This document shows, piece by piece, positions 40,309-48,169 of a stretch of DNA of 64,000 bases. The stretch is from positions 62,001 through 126,000 of the forward strand of contig JBBSCB010000003.1 in NCBI GenBank assembly GCA_038250675.1, written 5' to 3'. The first letter of the stretch is position 1. Each line of letters begins with the position of its first letter. Source of the stretch: JAICUF01 sp038250675 (GTDB lineage: Bacteria; Gemmatimonadota; Gemmatimonadetes; Gemmatimonadales; GWC2-71-9). The notes beneath the pieces were generated by a model that made no database searches, was not told the DNA's origin, and was given only the letters and a program-made list of their open reading frames with translations. The translations under genes and the position numbers were made by a program.

Positions 40309-41725
40309 GCTGCGAGGTCGTCAGGCGCCGGTCCCGCTCGACGATTTCCGGATCCACGCCGCGGGGGAGCCCGGCCCCAACCGCTCCGGTGAGTTCGTGC
40401 TCTACTGGATGCAGATGACCCAGCGGGCGCACGACAACTTCGCCCTCAACTTTGCCATCGAGCGCGCCAATGAGCGGGGTCTGCCGGTGCTGGCAGTGTT
40501 CCGCCTGCGCGATGACTACCCCTGGGCCAGCGATCGCTTCCACGCCTTCATCCTGCAGGGACTGGACGGGATGGAGGAGGCGATGGCCGAGCGCGGGGTG
40601 GAGTGGGCGCTCCTCCACGAGGCCGCACCGGACGAGCGATCGGCGCTCGCGGCGCTGGTGGGCCGGGCCGCGCTGGTGGTGACCGACTACTTCCCCACGT
40701 TCATCGCGCCGCGCCAGCTCCGCGAGCTCCGTACCCGCACCGCCACGCCGATCATCGCGGTGGACTCGGCCACGGTGGTGCCGGTGGGCTATCACGACCG
40801 CGAGCACGCGACGGCCCGCGGGTTCCGCCCCCTGGTGGAGGAGGCGCTGCCGCACTATCTCCGGCCGGTGGACAATGCCGCGACGGCGCGCGTGCGCCGG
40901 CGGGTAGGCGTCGAGGGGATCCGGGTGCCGGCGGCGGAGATCCCGGCGTTCGTGGCGGGGTGCCGCGTGGACCACGGGGTGGGGATCGTCGAGACCCGAG
41001 GCGGCACGGCGGCGGGGCGCGAGCGGCTGGCGCATTTCCTTCGGCACGGGCTGCACCGCTACGTCGAGGACCGCGGGGACCCGACGGTGGACGCCACCTC
41101 CCGGCTCTCGCCATACCTGCACTTCGGTCAGCTCTCGCCACAGGAGATCCTGCTGGCGGCGCGGGAGGCGGGGCCGGGCGACCAGTACCTCAAGTTCCAG
41201 GATGAGCTCCTCACCTGGCGTGAGCTGGCGTTCAACTTCGTGCACTGGAACCGGCGACACCGCACGGTCGAGGCGATCCCGCCCTGGGCGCGGCGCGAGC
41301 TGGCGGAGCACGAGCGGGACGAGCGGGCCTCGCTGTACGGGGAGCGGGAGCTCGCCCGGGCGGCCACCGGGGACGAACTGTGGAACGCCTGCCAGCGGGC
41401 GTACCTCCGCGACGGGTTCATGCACAACTACCTGCGGATGCTGTGGGGCAAGGCGGTGATTGGCTGGACGCCCGGTGCGGCGGTGGCGCTCCGGGTGCTG
41501 GAGGAGCTGAACAACCGGTATGCGCTGGACGGGCGGGACCCGTGCAGCTACGGTGGGATCCTGTGGGTGTTCGGCAAGTTCGATCGGCCGTTCTACCGGC
41601 GGGCGGTGTACGGGACAGTGCGCTACATGTCGCTCCGGGCGGCGGCCGGGAAGTTCGACGTAGCGGCCTACCTGGCGCGCTATCCCGCATCGGTCCCGGC
41701 TAGCCCAAGTCCAGCAATGACCTAG
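40301..41725 (+). CDS. phrB: Class II CPD photolyase
   Basis: A 474-residue flavoprotein that splits cyclobutane pyrimidine dimers with blue or near-UV light. NRSGEFVLYWMQMTQRAHDN near residue 28 identifies class II. The C-terminal FAD domain shows LTWRELAFNFVHWN, MHNYLRMLWGKAVIGW and LNNRYALDGRDPCSYGGI. Class II enzymes are less common in bacteria than class I. The ATG at 40301 overlaps the rnz stop by 8 bases, so the two are coupled. Confidence 0.93.
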   Translation: MPELRGRQAPVPLDDFRIHAAGEPGPNRSGEFVLYWMQMTQRAHDNFALNFAIERANERGLPVLAVFRLRDDYPWASDRFHAFILQGLDGMEEAMAERGVEWALLHEAAPDERSALAALVGRAALVVTDYFPTFIAPRQLRELRTRTATPIIAVDSATVVPVGYHDREHATARGFRPLVEEALPHYLRPVDNAATARVRRRVGVEGIRVPAAEIPAFVAGCRVDHGVGIVETRGGTAAGRERLAHFLRHGLHRYVEDRGDPTVDATSRLSPYLHFGQLSPQEILLAAREAGPGDQYLKFQDELLTWRELAFNFVHWNRRHRTVEAIPPWARRELAEHERDERASLYGERELARAATGDELWNACQRAYLRDGFMHNYLRMLWGKAVIGWTPGAAVALRVLEELNNRYALDGRDPCSYGGILWVFGKFDRPFYRRAVYGTVRYMSLRAAAGKFDVAAYLARYPASVPASPSPAMT

Positions 41726-41734
41726 GTTTTTCCG

Positions 41735-41763
41735 TTGACGCCGACCCGGCCGGCGGCTACTTT
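41735..41763 (+). promoter_or_regulatory. Promoter of the tRNA-Ala/tRNA-Gln unit
   Basis: TTGACG (41735-41740) and TACTTT (41758-41763) are separated by exactly 17 bases. The first tRNA starts 12 bases after the -10 box, so transcription would begin just before the mature 5' end. Confidence 0.75.
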
Positions 41764-41774
41764 CCTCGTCCTGC

Positions 41775-41847
41775 GGGGCTGTAGCTCAGCTGGGAGAGCG
41801 CACCGTTCGCATCGGTGAGGTCAGGGGTTCGATCCCCCTCAGCTCCA
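41775..41847 (+). tRNA. tRNA-Ala (anticodon CGC)
   Basis: A 73-base tRNA gene with a full cloverleaf. The 7-bp acceptor stem GGGGCTG/CAGCTCC includes the G3:U70 wobble pair that identifies tRNA-Ala. The anticodon loop TTCGCAT gives CGC, which reads GCG. The T arm AGGGG-TTCGATC-CCCCT is perfect. Discriminator A; the CCA end is not encoded (the next bases are TGG). Confidence 0.97.
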
Positions 41848-41889
41848 TGGCGCGCGTCCAGACGCGCGAGTGGTCAAAATCGAGTTTGC

Positions 41890-41962
41890 TGCCCCTTGGT
41901 GTAACTGGCAACACGCCTGACTCTGGATCAGGAGAGTCCTGGTTCGAGCCCAGGAGGGGCAA
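41890..41962 (+). tRNA. tRNA-Gln (anticodon CTG)
   Basis: A 73-base tRNA gene. The acceptor stem TGCCCCT/AGGGGCA has the U1:A72 pair typical of tRNA-Gln; the anticodon loop CTCTGGA gives CTG, which reads CAG. The T arm CCTGG-TTCGAGC-CCAGG is perfect. CCA is not encoded. It lies 42 bases after tRNA-Ala and 4 bases before the terminator stem, and is clearly co-transcribed. Confidence 0.96.
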
Positions 41963-41966
41963 TGTG

Positions 41967-42005
41967 AAGGCGCGACAGCGGATCTTCCGCTGTCGCGCCT
42001 TTTTT
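41967..42005 (+). terminator. Intrinsic terminator of the tRNA unit
   Basis: A perfect 14-bp stem GGCGCGACAGCGGA (41969-41982) pairs with its complement at 41986-41999 around a TCT loop and is followed by six T residues, with two extra A:T pairs at the base. It also lies just beyond the stop of the convergent DsrE-like gene. Confidence 0.95.
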
Positions 42006-42024
42006 CATGCCGCGCCGCGGTGCA

Positions 42025-42693
42025 TCACCCCGCGAAGCAGTACGTGCACCCCAGCTCCTGTGCCCGCCCCACCGCCATCACGCCGGACGGCACGACCTGG
42101 ATACCCGGATAGAGGCCCGCGATCCACTCCTGCTTCACCGCCGCCGCATCCATGTTCATCTTCTTGGCGGCGGCGCCGCTGCGGAGGGTGAGCGCGGCGT
42201 TACAGACGCCGACCAGCACGCCCGACTTCAGCAGCTCCGCGATGCCGAGCCCCGGGATCGGGAGTCCGGTGATCACCGCGTACGGGTTGGCCATCGCCGG
42301 GGTGCCGTTGGTCTTGATGTCGAACATCTCGCCGAACTTGTACTTGGCCCAGAGTGAGTCCTGCATCGCGAGCGGAATCGCCTCGTGCCGCAGGATCACT
42401 ACCGCCGTGCCCTTCTCGTTGGGATATGTGGCGCCCATCGTCAGGAGGTAGACCCGGGGCCAGACGGCGGAGACGCCGCCGCCCGCCGCCGGCGCGTCGA
42501 AGACCTGGCGGTGCTTGCCGGTGATCTTGCCGAACCATGCATCGAGATCCGGATCGATGCCGGTCGATGCCGGCTGCCGCGGCTCCGCGGCGAGGGTGGC
42601 GGGCACGGTGCCGCTCAGCCCCAGGGCGGCGGCCGCCATGGCCATGCGGCCGAGGAAGCCCCGGCGTGGCGTCGTATCAAAGGAAGCGGACAT
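42025..42693 (-). CDS. Tat-exported DsrE-like protein
   Basis: A 222-residue protein with a twin-arginine signal (TPRRGFLGRMAMAAAALGLS, cut after AAEP or nearby), so it is exported folded. The mature part resembles the DsrE/F fold: VVILRHEAIPLAM early, then GVLVGVCNAALTLRSG and the C-terminal VVPSGVMAVGRAQELGCTYCF. In DsrE proteins these positions line up with the ligand Cys and the GVVALARLQEQGY end. It may bind a persulfide or small thiol; a role in sulfur or metal chemistry is inferred. ATG 42693 has GGAG upstream. Assignment is moderate. It shares the 163-base gap 42694-42856 with the divergent propeller gene. Confidence 0.65.
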   Translation of the reverse strand: MSASFDTTPRRGFLGRMAMAAAALGLSGTVPATLAAEPRQPASTGIDPDLDAWFGKITGKHRQVFDAPAAGGGVSAVWPRVYLLTMGATYPNEKGTAVVILRHEAIPLAMQDSLWAKYKFGEMFDIKTNGTPAMANPYAVITGLPIPGLGIAELLKSGVLVGVCNAALTLRSGAAAKKMNMDAAAVKQEWIAGLYPGIQVVPSGVMAVGRAQELGCTYCFAG

Positions 42694-42856
42694 GGGATTC
42701 TCCGTCGCGGAAAGGTGGAGGGGGACAGATCCCCAGTCCCGAACGTATGCCCCGGGGCAAATTTTGCAAGGATTCCGGCCCGGCTGCGCAACGGACCCCG
42801 GTAGCCGCGCGTAGAATACGGGCGTCACCCCCTTCGACATCCACACAGAGGCCCAG

Positions 42857-43915
42857 ATGAAGAGAACATCGATCCGGATTGCCATGCTGGCCCTGGCCGC
42901 CGCGCTGGCGTGGCCGGCGGCCGGCGTGGCCCAGACGTTCACGGTCACGAAGTACAACATCGGTGGCGACGGCGGCACCGACTACCTCACCGCGGAGCCG
43001 GGGACCAACCGGGTGTTCGTCTCCCGCGGCACCCACGTGATGGTAGTGGACGGCGCCACCGGCAAGGTGCTGGGCGACATTCCCGACACGCCGCGCATGC
43101 ACGGCATCGCACTCGTCCCGTCGACCGGTCACGGCTTCATCACCAGCGCCGGCGATTCCACCGTTACGATGTTCGACCTCAAGACCCTGGCCGCCATTCG
43201 GAAGATTCCGATCCCCAGCGGTGGCCTCGACGGCATCATGTACGACGACTTCTCCGGCCGCGTCATCCTCACCAACCACAGCCGTCCGGCCGGGACCGCG
43301 GTGGCGCTCGACGCCAAGTCCGGCGACATCGTCGGCACCGCTGAGCTGGAGGACAACGGGCCGGAAGGCGCCGCGAGCGACGGGCACGGCCGGATCTTCA
43401 TCAACAACGAAGGCACCAGCACGATGCAGGTGCTGGACGTGAAGACGATGAAGGTGCTGGCGTCGTGGCCGCTGGCGCCCTGCGACGGGCCCACCGGCAT
43501 TGCGTACGACCGCGCCACCGACCGGATCTTTTCCGGCTGCGGCAACACGTCGGTGGTGGTGGACGCAAAGACCGGCAAGATCGTCGCCACCATCGCCAAC
43601 GGAGACGGTGTCGACGCGCTCGGCTGGGATCCGGGCCAGAAGCTGATCTACATCCCGGCCGGCCGCGACGGCAACGTTACCGTGGTGCACCAGGACGGGC
43701 CCGACAGGTACACCGTCGTCGCCACCGTGTCCACGATGCGCGGCGCCAAGACGATCGCGGTGGACCCGGCGAAGCACGTGGCCTATCTCTTCCAGCCGGA
43801 GTACGGCCCGGCGCCGGCGCCCGCGCCGGGCACCGCTGCGCCGCCGGCCGGTCGCGGGTTCCGCGGGCCGCGCGGACCGGTGATCGCGGCCTGGTTCTTT
43901 GCGGTCAGCCACTGA
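42857..43915 (+). CDS. Secreted YncE-like beta-propeller protein
   Basis: A 352-residue protein with a signal peptide (about 1-26, ALAAALAWPAAGVAQ) followed by seven propeller-like repeats of the YVTN type, e.g. MVVDGATGKVLGDIPD, TMFDLKTLAAIRKIPIP, MQVLDVKTMKVLASWP and SVVVDAKTGKIVATIANGDG. Such propellers act as scaffolds or bind DNA or metal (as in YncE); the sequence does not decide which. The C-terminal 25 residues are Ala/Pro/Gly-rich. ATG 42857 has an AGAGG behind it; a TAGAAT at 42812-42817 may be its -10 box, but no matching -35 is seen. It ends 95 bases before the convergent membrane-protein gene. Confidence 0.85.
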   Translation: MKRTSIRIAMLALAAALAWPAAGVAQTFTVTKYNIGGDGGTDYLTAEPGTNRVFVSRGTHVMVVDGATGKVLGDIPDTPRMHGIALVPSTGHGFITSAGDSTVTMFDLKTLAAIRKIPIPSGGLDGIMYDDFSGRVILTNHSRPAGTAVALDAKSGDIVGTAELEDNGPEGAASDGHGRIFINNEGTSTMQVLDVKTMKVLASWPLAPCDGPTGIAYDRATDRIFSGCGNTSVVVDAKTGKIVATIANGDGVDALGWDPGQKLIYIPAGRDGNVTVVHQDGPDRYTVVATVSTMRGAKTIAVDPAKHVAYLFQPEYGPAPAPAPGTAAPPAGRGFRGPRGPVIAAWFFAVSH

Positions 43916-43952
43916 TTCCGGATTGGGCCGGGCGCCTGTGCGGCGGCTCGGC

Positions 43953-43975
43953 CCCTTCGCTGCGCTCAGGGTGAC
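43953..43975. repeat. Candidate dispersed intergenic repeat motif
   Basis: The element CTTCGCTGCGCTCAGGG at 43955-43971, continuing into TGACA, lies in the non-coding gap between convergent genes. It resembles a short dispersed motif I recall from intergenic DNA of several unrelated high-GC bacteria. Only one copy is seen in this window. Confidence 0.35.
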
Positions 43976-44010
43976 ATCGTATCAGCCGGACCGGTGCCGG
44001 TCCCGCGTCG

Positions 44011-44823
44011 TTACCGCGGCTGCGTGTCCGTCCCCGCCACCACCGCGGCCACCTCGCCGCCAAAGAGGATCGAGAACGCCGTGATGAACAGCCACAACAG
44101 CAGCACGATCGCGGCCGCCACGAAGCCGTAGGTCCGGCTGTAATTGGCGAAGTGTGAGATGTAGAGGTGGAACGCCGTGGTGGCGAGCAGCCAGAGGGCG
44201 GTGCCGATGGCGGCGCCGATGAGGATTGCGGGGAGCGCCGCGGGCCTGGCGCGGTTGGGGAGAAACCGGTAGGCCAGCGACATCAGCGCCGTGAGCATGA
44301 CGAAGACCAGCGGGTAGCGGAGCACCCCCCACGCCGTGCCCAGTCCCAGTGCCGCCCCGATCCGGCCGCCGGCCAGCAGAATGAGTGCACCGCCCACGAG
44401 CAGGACCATCGCCGCCAGCAGCAGGCCCACCGCCATCACCCGCCGCTTCCACCAGCGGCGGTCTTCCCTCACGTTGAACATCCGGTTGAGCCCTTCGGTC
44501 AGGGCCACGAAGATGTTCGACCCGGTCCAGAGCGCCAGCAGGATTCCGATCGAGAGGAGGTCGGGCCGGCGGCTGTCGGTCACGTCGCGGATGAACTGCT
44601 CGAGGTAGTGCGCCGCTTGGGGCGGGGCGGCCTGCTCCAGCCGCGCCGCCAGCACCTCGAACGCGGCGTGCCCGCCCAGCATTCCCGTCAATGCAAAGAC
44701 GACGAGCACGATCGGGAAGAGCGAGAGAAACAGGTAGTACGCCGTCTTGGCCGACTCGCCGGTGATCTGGTCCTTAATCGCGCCACGCACGCTGCGCTGA
44801 ATCAGCTCGCGCGGGCCGGTCAC
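44011..44823 (-). CDS. YihY/BrkB-family inner-membrane protein
   Basis: A 270-residue membrane protein with about six helices. Features of the YihY/virulence factor BrkB family are AKTAYYLFLSLFPIVLVV near the N-terminus, SIGILLALWTGSNIFVALTEGLN and RFLPNRARPAALPAILIGAAIGTALWL, ending with a pair of helices and a short tail. Older literature called BrkB a ribonuclease (RbnA), a link later attributed to RNase Z-type enzymes; transport or envelope function is more likely. Translation starts at GTG 44823, overlapping the antiporter stop (GTGA), so it is coupled to the CPA1 antiporter upstream. Confidence 0.88.
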   Translation of the reverse strand: MTGPRELIQRSVRGAIKDQITGESAKTAYYLFLSLFPIVLVVFALTGMLGGHAAFEVLAARLEQAAPPQAAHYLEQFIRDVTDSRRPDLLSIGILLALWTGSNIFVALTEGLNRMFNVREDRRWWKRRVMAVGLLLAAMVLLVGGALILLAGGRIGAALGLGTAWGVLRYPLVFVMLTALMSLAYRFLPNRARPAALPAILIGAAIGTALWLLATTAFHLYISHFANYSRTYGFVAAAIVLLLWLFITAFSILFGGEVAAVVAGTDTQPR

Positions 44824-46382
44824 TCGCGTTCCAGCTCCTCGTCGAGTTCCAGCAGCCGCGCGTCGATGTCGGCGACCAGGCGCTCATACGCCGGCTGGCT
44901 GAGCATGCCCTGGTGAAACGCCTCCAGTGCCTGGTCCTTCTCGATGACGATGAGCTGCCGGCGCACCCGCCGCAACTCCTCGTCCCGGAGCCCATGCTGG
45001 TCCAGGTGCATCCCGCTGATCTCCTCCTCAGCGCGGTTGAGGCGGTCTTCGTAGTCCTGGCGCACCTGCTGAAGGACGTCGGCGTGCACCAGCCGGGCAC
45101 GGCCCATCTCGTCGAGCGCGGTGAGCGCCGCGGTGGCCGTCTGCGCCTTCCCGCGGTACAGCTCGTGATGGACCCGGCGCTCCTCGGGATGGCCGATGCC
45201 GAGCCAGCGGAGCAGCACCGGCATGGTGAGCCCATTGAGAAGGATCGACAGCAGCACCACGCCGAACGTCATGGTGATCAGCAGGCCGCGCCACGCAAAG
45301 TCGGTCGGGAGCCCCAGCACCAGCACCATCGAGAGGCCCCCACGCAACCCACCCCAGGTGAGCGCGGTGGTCCAGCCGCGTGGGATGCGGCTCCGAGTGC
45401 GGTGGAGCAGCGCCGTCACGCCCGTGATCACGACGCCCCGGCCGACGGTCACCGCCAGGTAGGCCAGCAGGATGGCCGGCCACGCCTCGACCAGCTGGCT
45501 CAGCCGGACTTCGAAGCCGATCAGGAGGAAAACGATCGAGTTGAGCGCGAACGCGACGTATTCCCAGAATGTCTCCACCGCGACCCGTGTCGACGGTGAC
45601 ATTCCAGTACGCTTGGCGTAGTTGCCGCAGAGCATGCCGGCGACGACCGTCGCGATCACGCCGGAGAACAGGAGCTCCTCGGCCGCCACGAACGCACCGT
45701 ACGCGGCGATCGTGGTCAGGGTGATCTCGATCATCGGGTCATCCACCCGGCGGATGACCTGCGCCACCGCCAGGCCCACCATGCCGCCCACCAGCGCGCC
45801 GCCGCCCGCCACCTTCACGAACTCGACTGCCAGCCCGCCAAACGAAATCTCGGCGCCGGCGAGGGCACCGAGCACCAGGGTGAACAGCACGATCGAGGTG
45901 CCGTCGTTGAGCAGGCTCTCGCCCTCGACCAGCACCGCGAGCCGGCGCGGCACGCCCATGGTCTTGAACAGTGCCACGACGGCGATCGGGTCGGTTGCCG
46001 CGATCAGTGCGGCAAAGACGAGCGCCGATTCCCAGCCGAAACCGTTGGCAAAGTGCAGCGTGCCGGCCAGCCACGTGAGGATGCCGGCGGTGAGCGCGAT
46101 GGCGGCCACCACGCCCGGAACCGACAGCGCGAAGATGGCGGACCGGTCGCGCCAGAAGTCGGTGAAGTCGAGATGAAACGCCGCCTCAAAGAGCAGGCCG
46201 GGCAGGAAGACCGCGAACAGGAGTTCCTTGGTGAGGTGCGGCGGCTCCAGCACGTGCACCGAGCCGAGGACGAGTCCCGCCACCACGAGGGCCACGGTGT
46301 ACGGGATCCGGAACCGCCGCGCCGCGATGGCCACGGTGGTGGCCACGACGAACAGCAGGATGAAGGTGGTCTCGATGTGCAT
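44820..46382 (-). CDS. Na+/H+ antiporter, CPA1 (NhaP/NHE-like)
   Basis: A 520-residue cation/proton antiporter. About twelve helices (residues 1-400) include the ion-binding helix AATDPIAVVALFKTMGV, followed by LVEGESLLNDGTSIVLFTLV, both diagnostic of CPA1. The last 110 residues are a charged cytoplasmic helical region, e.g. MHLDQHGLRDEELRRVRRQL, typical of regulatory tails. It expels Na+ (or K+) in exchange for protons. It is the second of three consecutive minus-strand genes: a second antiporter upstream (44-base gap) and YihY downstream (4-base overlap). Confidence 0.9.
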   Translation of the reverse strand: MHIETTFILLFVVATTVAIAARRFRIPYTVALVVAGLVLGSVHVLEPPHLTKELLFAVFLPGLLFEAAFHLDFTDFWRDRSAIFALSVPGVVAAIALTAGILTWLAGTLHFANGFGWESALVFAALIAATDPIAVVALFKTMGVPRRLAVLVEGESLLNDGTSIVLFTLVLGALAGAEISFGGLAVEFVKVAGGGALVGGMVGLAVAQVIRRVDDPMIEITLTTIAAYGAFVAAEELLFSGVIATVVAGMLCGNYAKRTGMSPSTRVAVETFWEYVAFALNSIVFLLIGFEVRLSQLVEAWPAILLAYLAVTVGRGVVITGVTALLHRTRSRIPRGWTTALTWGGLRGGLSMVLVLGLPTDFAWRGLLITMTFGVVLLSILLNGLTMPVLLRWLGIGHPEERRVHHELYRGKAQTATAALTALDEMGRARLVHADVLQQVRQDYEDRLNRAEEEISGMHLDQHGLRDEELRRVRRQLIVIEKDQALEAFHQGMLSQPAYERLVADIDARLLELDEELERE

Positions 46383-46426
46383 GGCGGAATGTGGGTCGGT
46401 GAGAGCGGGCGCGCCACCTCGCCGGG

Positions 46427-48022
46427 TCAGCCGCCGATCACGGTGCCGGATCGGCCGCGGAGGGCCATCTCCTCGAGATCCAGCGCCGCCTCAAACTGCG
46501 CGGCGCTGCCGTCGTTCAGGCGGCCCTCGTTCCGGAGCCGCTGGATGGTGGCTCGCTCGGCGGCGAGCGCCGCGAGCACCACATCGGTGCCCGGTGCGCC
46601 GCCAGGCAGCCGGGAGCGCCGGCCCTGTCCGCCGTCGTCGCCGGCGAGGCCCAGGTCCTCCCCGAGTCGCTCCACCAGCCGGTGGCACTCCTCCTCGGTG
46701 AGGGGGATGTGGCCGGCCAGCGATTCCACCTGCCGGCGCGCCGCGGCGATGGCGGCGCCGCGCGCCTCACGCTCCTCGCGGGCGACGCCGCCGGAATCAC
46801 CCACCCCGAGCCGCTGGATGAGCGGGGCCAGGGTGACGCCGGCGCCGATCAGCGTCACCAGCACGACCGCGAGCGCGATGATGACCAGCTCGGTGCGTGC
46901 GGGGAACGGCTCGCCGGAGCCGATCGTCACCGGCAGCGCGATCGCCAGCGCCAGTGTGACGACGCCGCGGAGACCCGCCCAGCCGACCACGGTGAGCTCG
47001 GCCCACGTGTAGTTGGGGCGCACACGGCCGCCGGTGAGCGCCGGCATGAGCTGGGGCACCCCCCACATCCACGCCAGACGGATCGCGATCGTGATCCCGA
47101 TGATGACCGCGGCGTGGCCCAGCACGCTCGCGCCGATGCCGTGCCCGGCCACGCGGCCGAGCTCGATCCCCACCAGTGCGAACACCACGCCGCCCGCCAG
47201 GAAGTCCACCGCGCGCCAGACGGTACGGTTGACGAGCCGGGTCCCCGGCGCCCCGATCTCGGTCGCCCTCCCGCGAATGAAGATGCCGAACGTCACCACC
47301 GCCAGCACGCCCGACCCGCCGAATCGCTCCGCCACCACCCACGCGGCGTACGGCACCATGAGCGAGACGGCGGTCTCAATCATCGTGTCGTCCACCCGGC
47401 GGCGCACCTGGACCGTGATCCAGCCCACGAGGAGCCCGGTGGCCACGCCGAACGCGGTGGCGCGGACCACGTCGAGCCCCGCATGGACCCACGAGAAGTG
47501 GCCGGTCACCGCGGCCGCGACGGCGAGCTCGAACGCCACCAGCGCCGTCGCATCGTTGATCAGCCCCTCGCCCTCGAGGATCGTCACCATCCGGTTGCTG
47601 AGTCCCAGGCGATGAGCCACGCTGGTGGCGGCCACCGGATCCGGTGGCGCGACGATCGCGCCCAGGGCAAATGCCGCGGCCCAGGGGAGACCGGGGATGA
47701 TGGCGTGCGCCACCGCGGCCACGCCCGCCATGGTCGCGACGACGAGCCCGACGGCGAGGATGATGATGGGCCGCAGGTTGGCGCGGAACACGCCGAGCGG
47801 GAGGCGGAAGGCGGCGGCAGCGAGCAGCGGTGGGAGGAGGACGCCGAGGACGAGATCCGGCGCGATCTGGAACGCCGGGAGCCCCAGCTGGCGCCAGAAC
47901 AGACCGAGCACCATACCGCCCGCCGCGAGGACCACGGGGCGGGGGATCGGCAGCCGCCGCGCAATGAGGTCCAGCACGACGATCGCCGCGGCAAAGCCGA
48001 CGGCCAGCTCGAGGGCGTTCAC
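46427..48022 (-). CDS. Na+/H+ antiporter, CPA1 (second copy)
   Basis: A 531-residue CPA1 antiporter related to but distinct from its neighbour. The ion site is APPDPVAATSVAHRLGL and is followed by ILEGEGLINDATALVAFELA; the substitution of PPDP for TDP separates it from the downstream copy. Helices fill residues 1-400 and a soluble helical tail of about 120 residues follows. The start is uncertain: GTG 48022 begins a normal first helix, while an in-frame GTG at 48040 is possible. Two antiporters in tandem may differ in ion or pH range. It heads the three-gene unit and diverges from the BNR gene across about 150 bases. Confidence 0.86.
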   Translation of the reverse strand: MNALELAVGFAAAIVVLDLIARRLPIPRPVVLAAGGMVLGLFWRQLGLPAFQIAPDLVLGVLLPPLLAAAAFRLPLGVFRANLRPIIILAVGLVVATMAGVAAVAHAIIPGLPWAAAFALGAIVAPPDPVAATSVAHRLGLSNRMVTILEGEGLINDATALVAFELAVAAAVTGHFSWVHAGLDVVRATAFGVATGLLVGWITVQVRRRVDDTMIETAVSLMVPYAAWVVAERFGGSGVLAVVTFGIFIRGRATEIGAPGTRLVNRTVWRAVDFLAGGVVFALVGIELGRVAGHGIGASVLGHAAVIIGITIAIRLAWMWGVPQLMPALTGGRVRPNYTWAELTVVGWAGLRGVVTLALAIALPVTIGSGEPFPARTELVIIALAVVLVTLIGAGVTLAPLIQRLGVGDSGGVAREEREARGAAIAAARRQVESLAGHIPLTEEECHRLVERLGEDLGLAGDDGGQGRRSRLPGGAPGTDVVLAALAAERATIQRLRNEGRLNDGSAAQFEAALDLEEMALRGRSGTVIGG

Positions 48023-48092
48023 GCGCAGGCCTGGGCGCACATGCGGGCTCGGTGGATCATACGCCTCTGATCATAAGTCCGCGGAAAGATGC

Positions 48093-48122
48093 TTGACAGC
48101 CGCACGATGCCGGCGGCATCGT
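48093..48122 (+). promoter_or_regulatory. Possible promoter with overlapping dyad operator upstream of the BNR gene
   Basis: TTGACA lies at 48093-48098. An 8-bp perfect inverted repeat, ACGATGCC (48104-48111) and GGCATCGT (48115-48122) around GGC, covers the spacer and the place where the -10 box should lie (CATCGT, weak). A dimeric regulator could bind here. The BNR gene starts at 48170 after an AGGGAG. Confidence 0.5.
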
Positions 48123-48169
48123 TACGCCTGTCATCCGGTGACATCTGAACCAGTGCCAGGGAGCTGATC

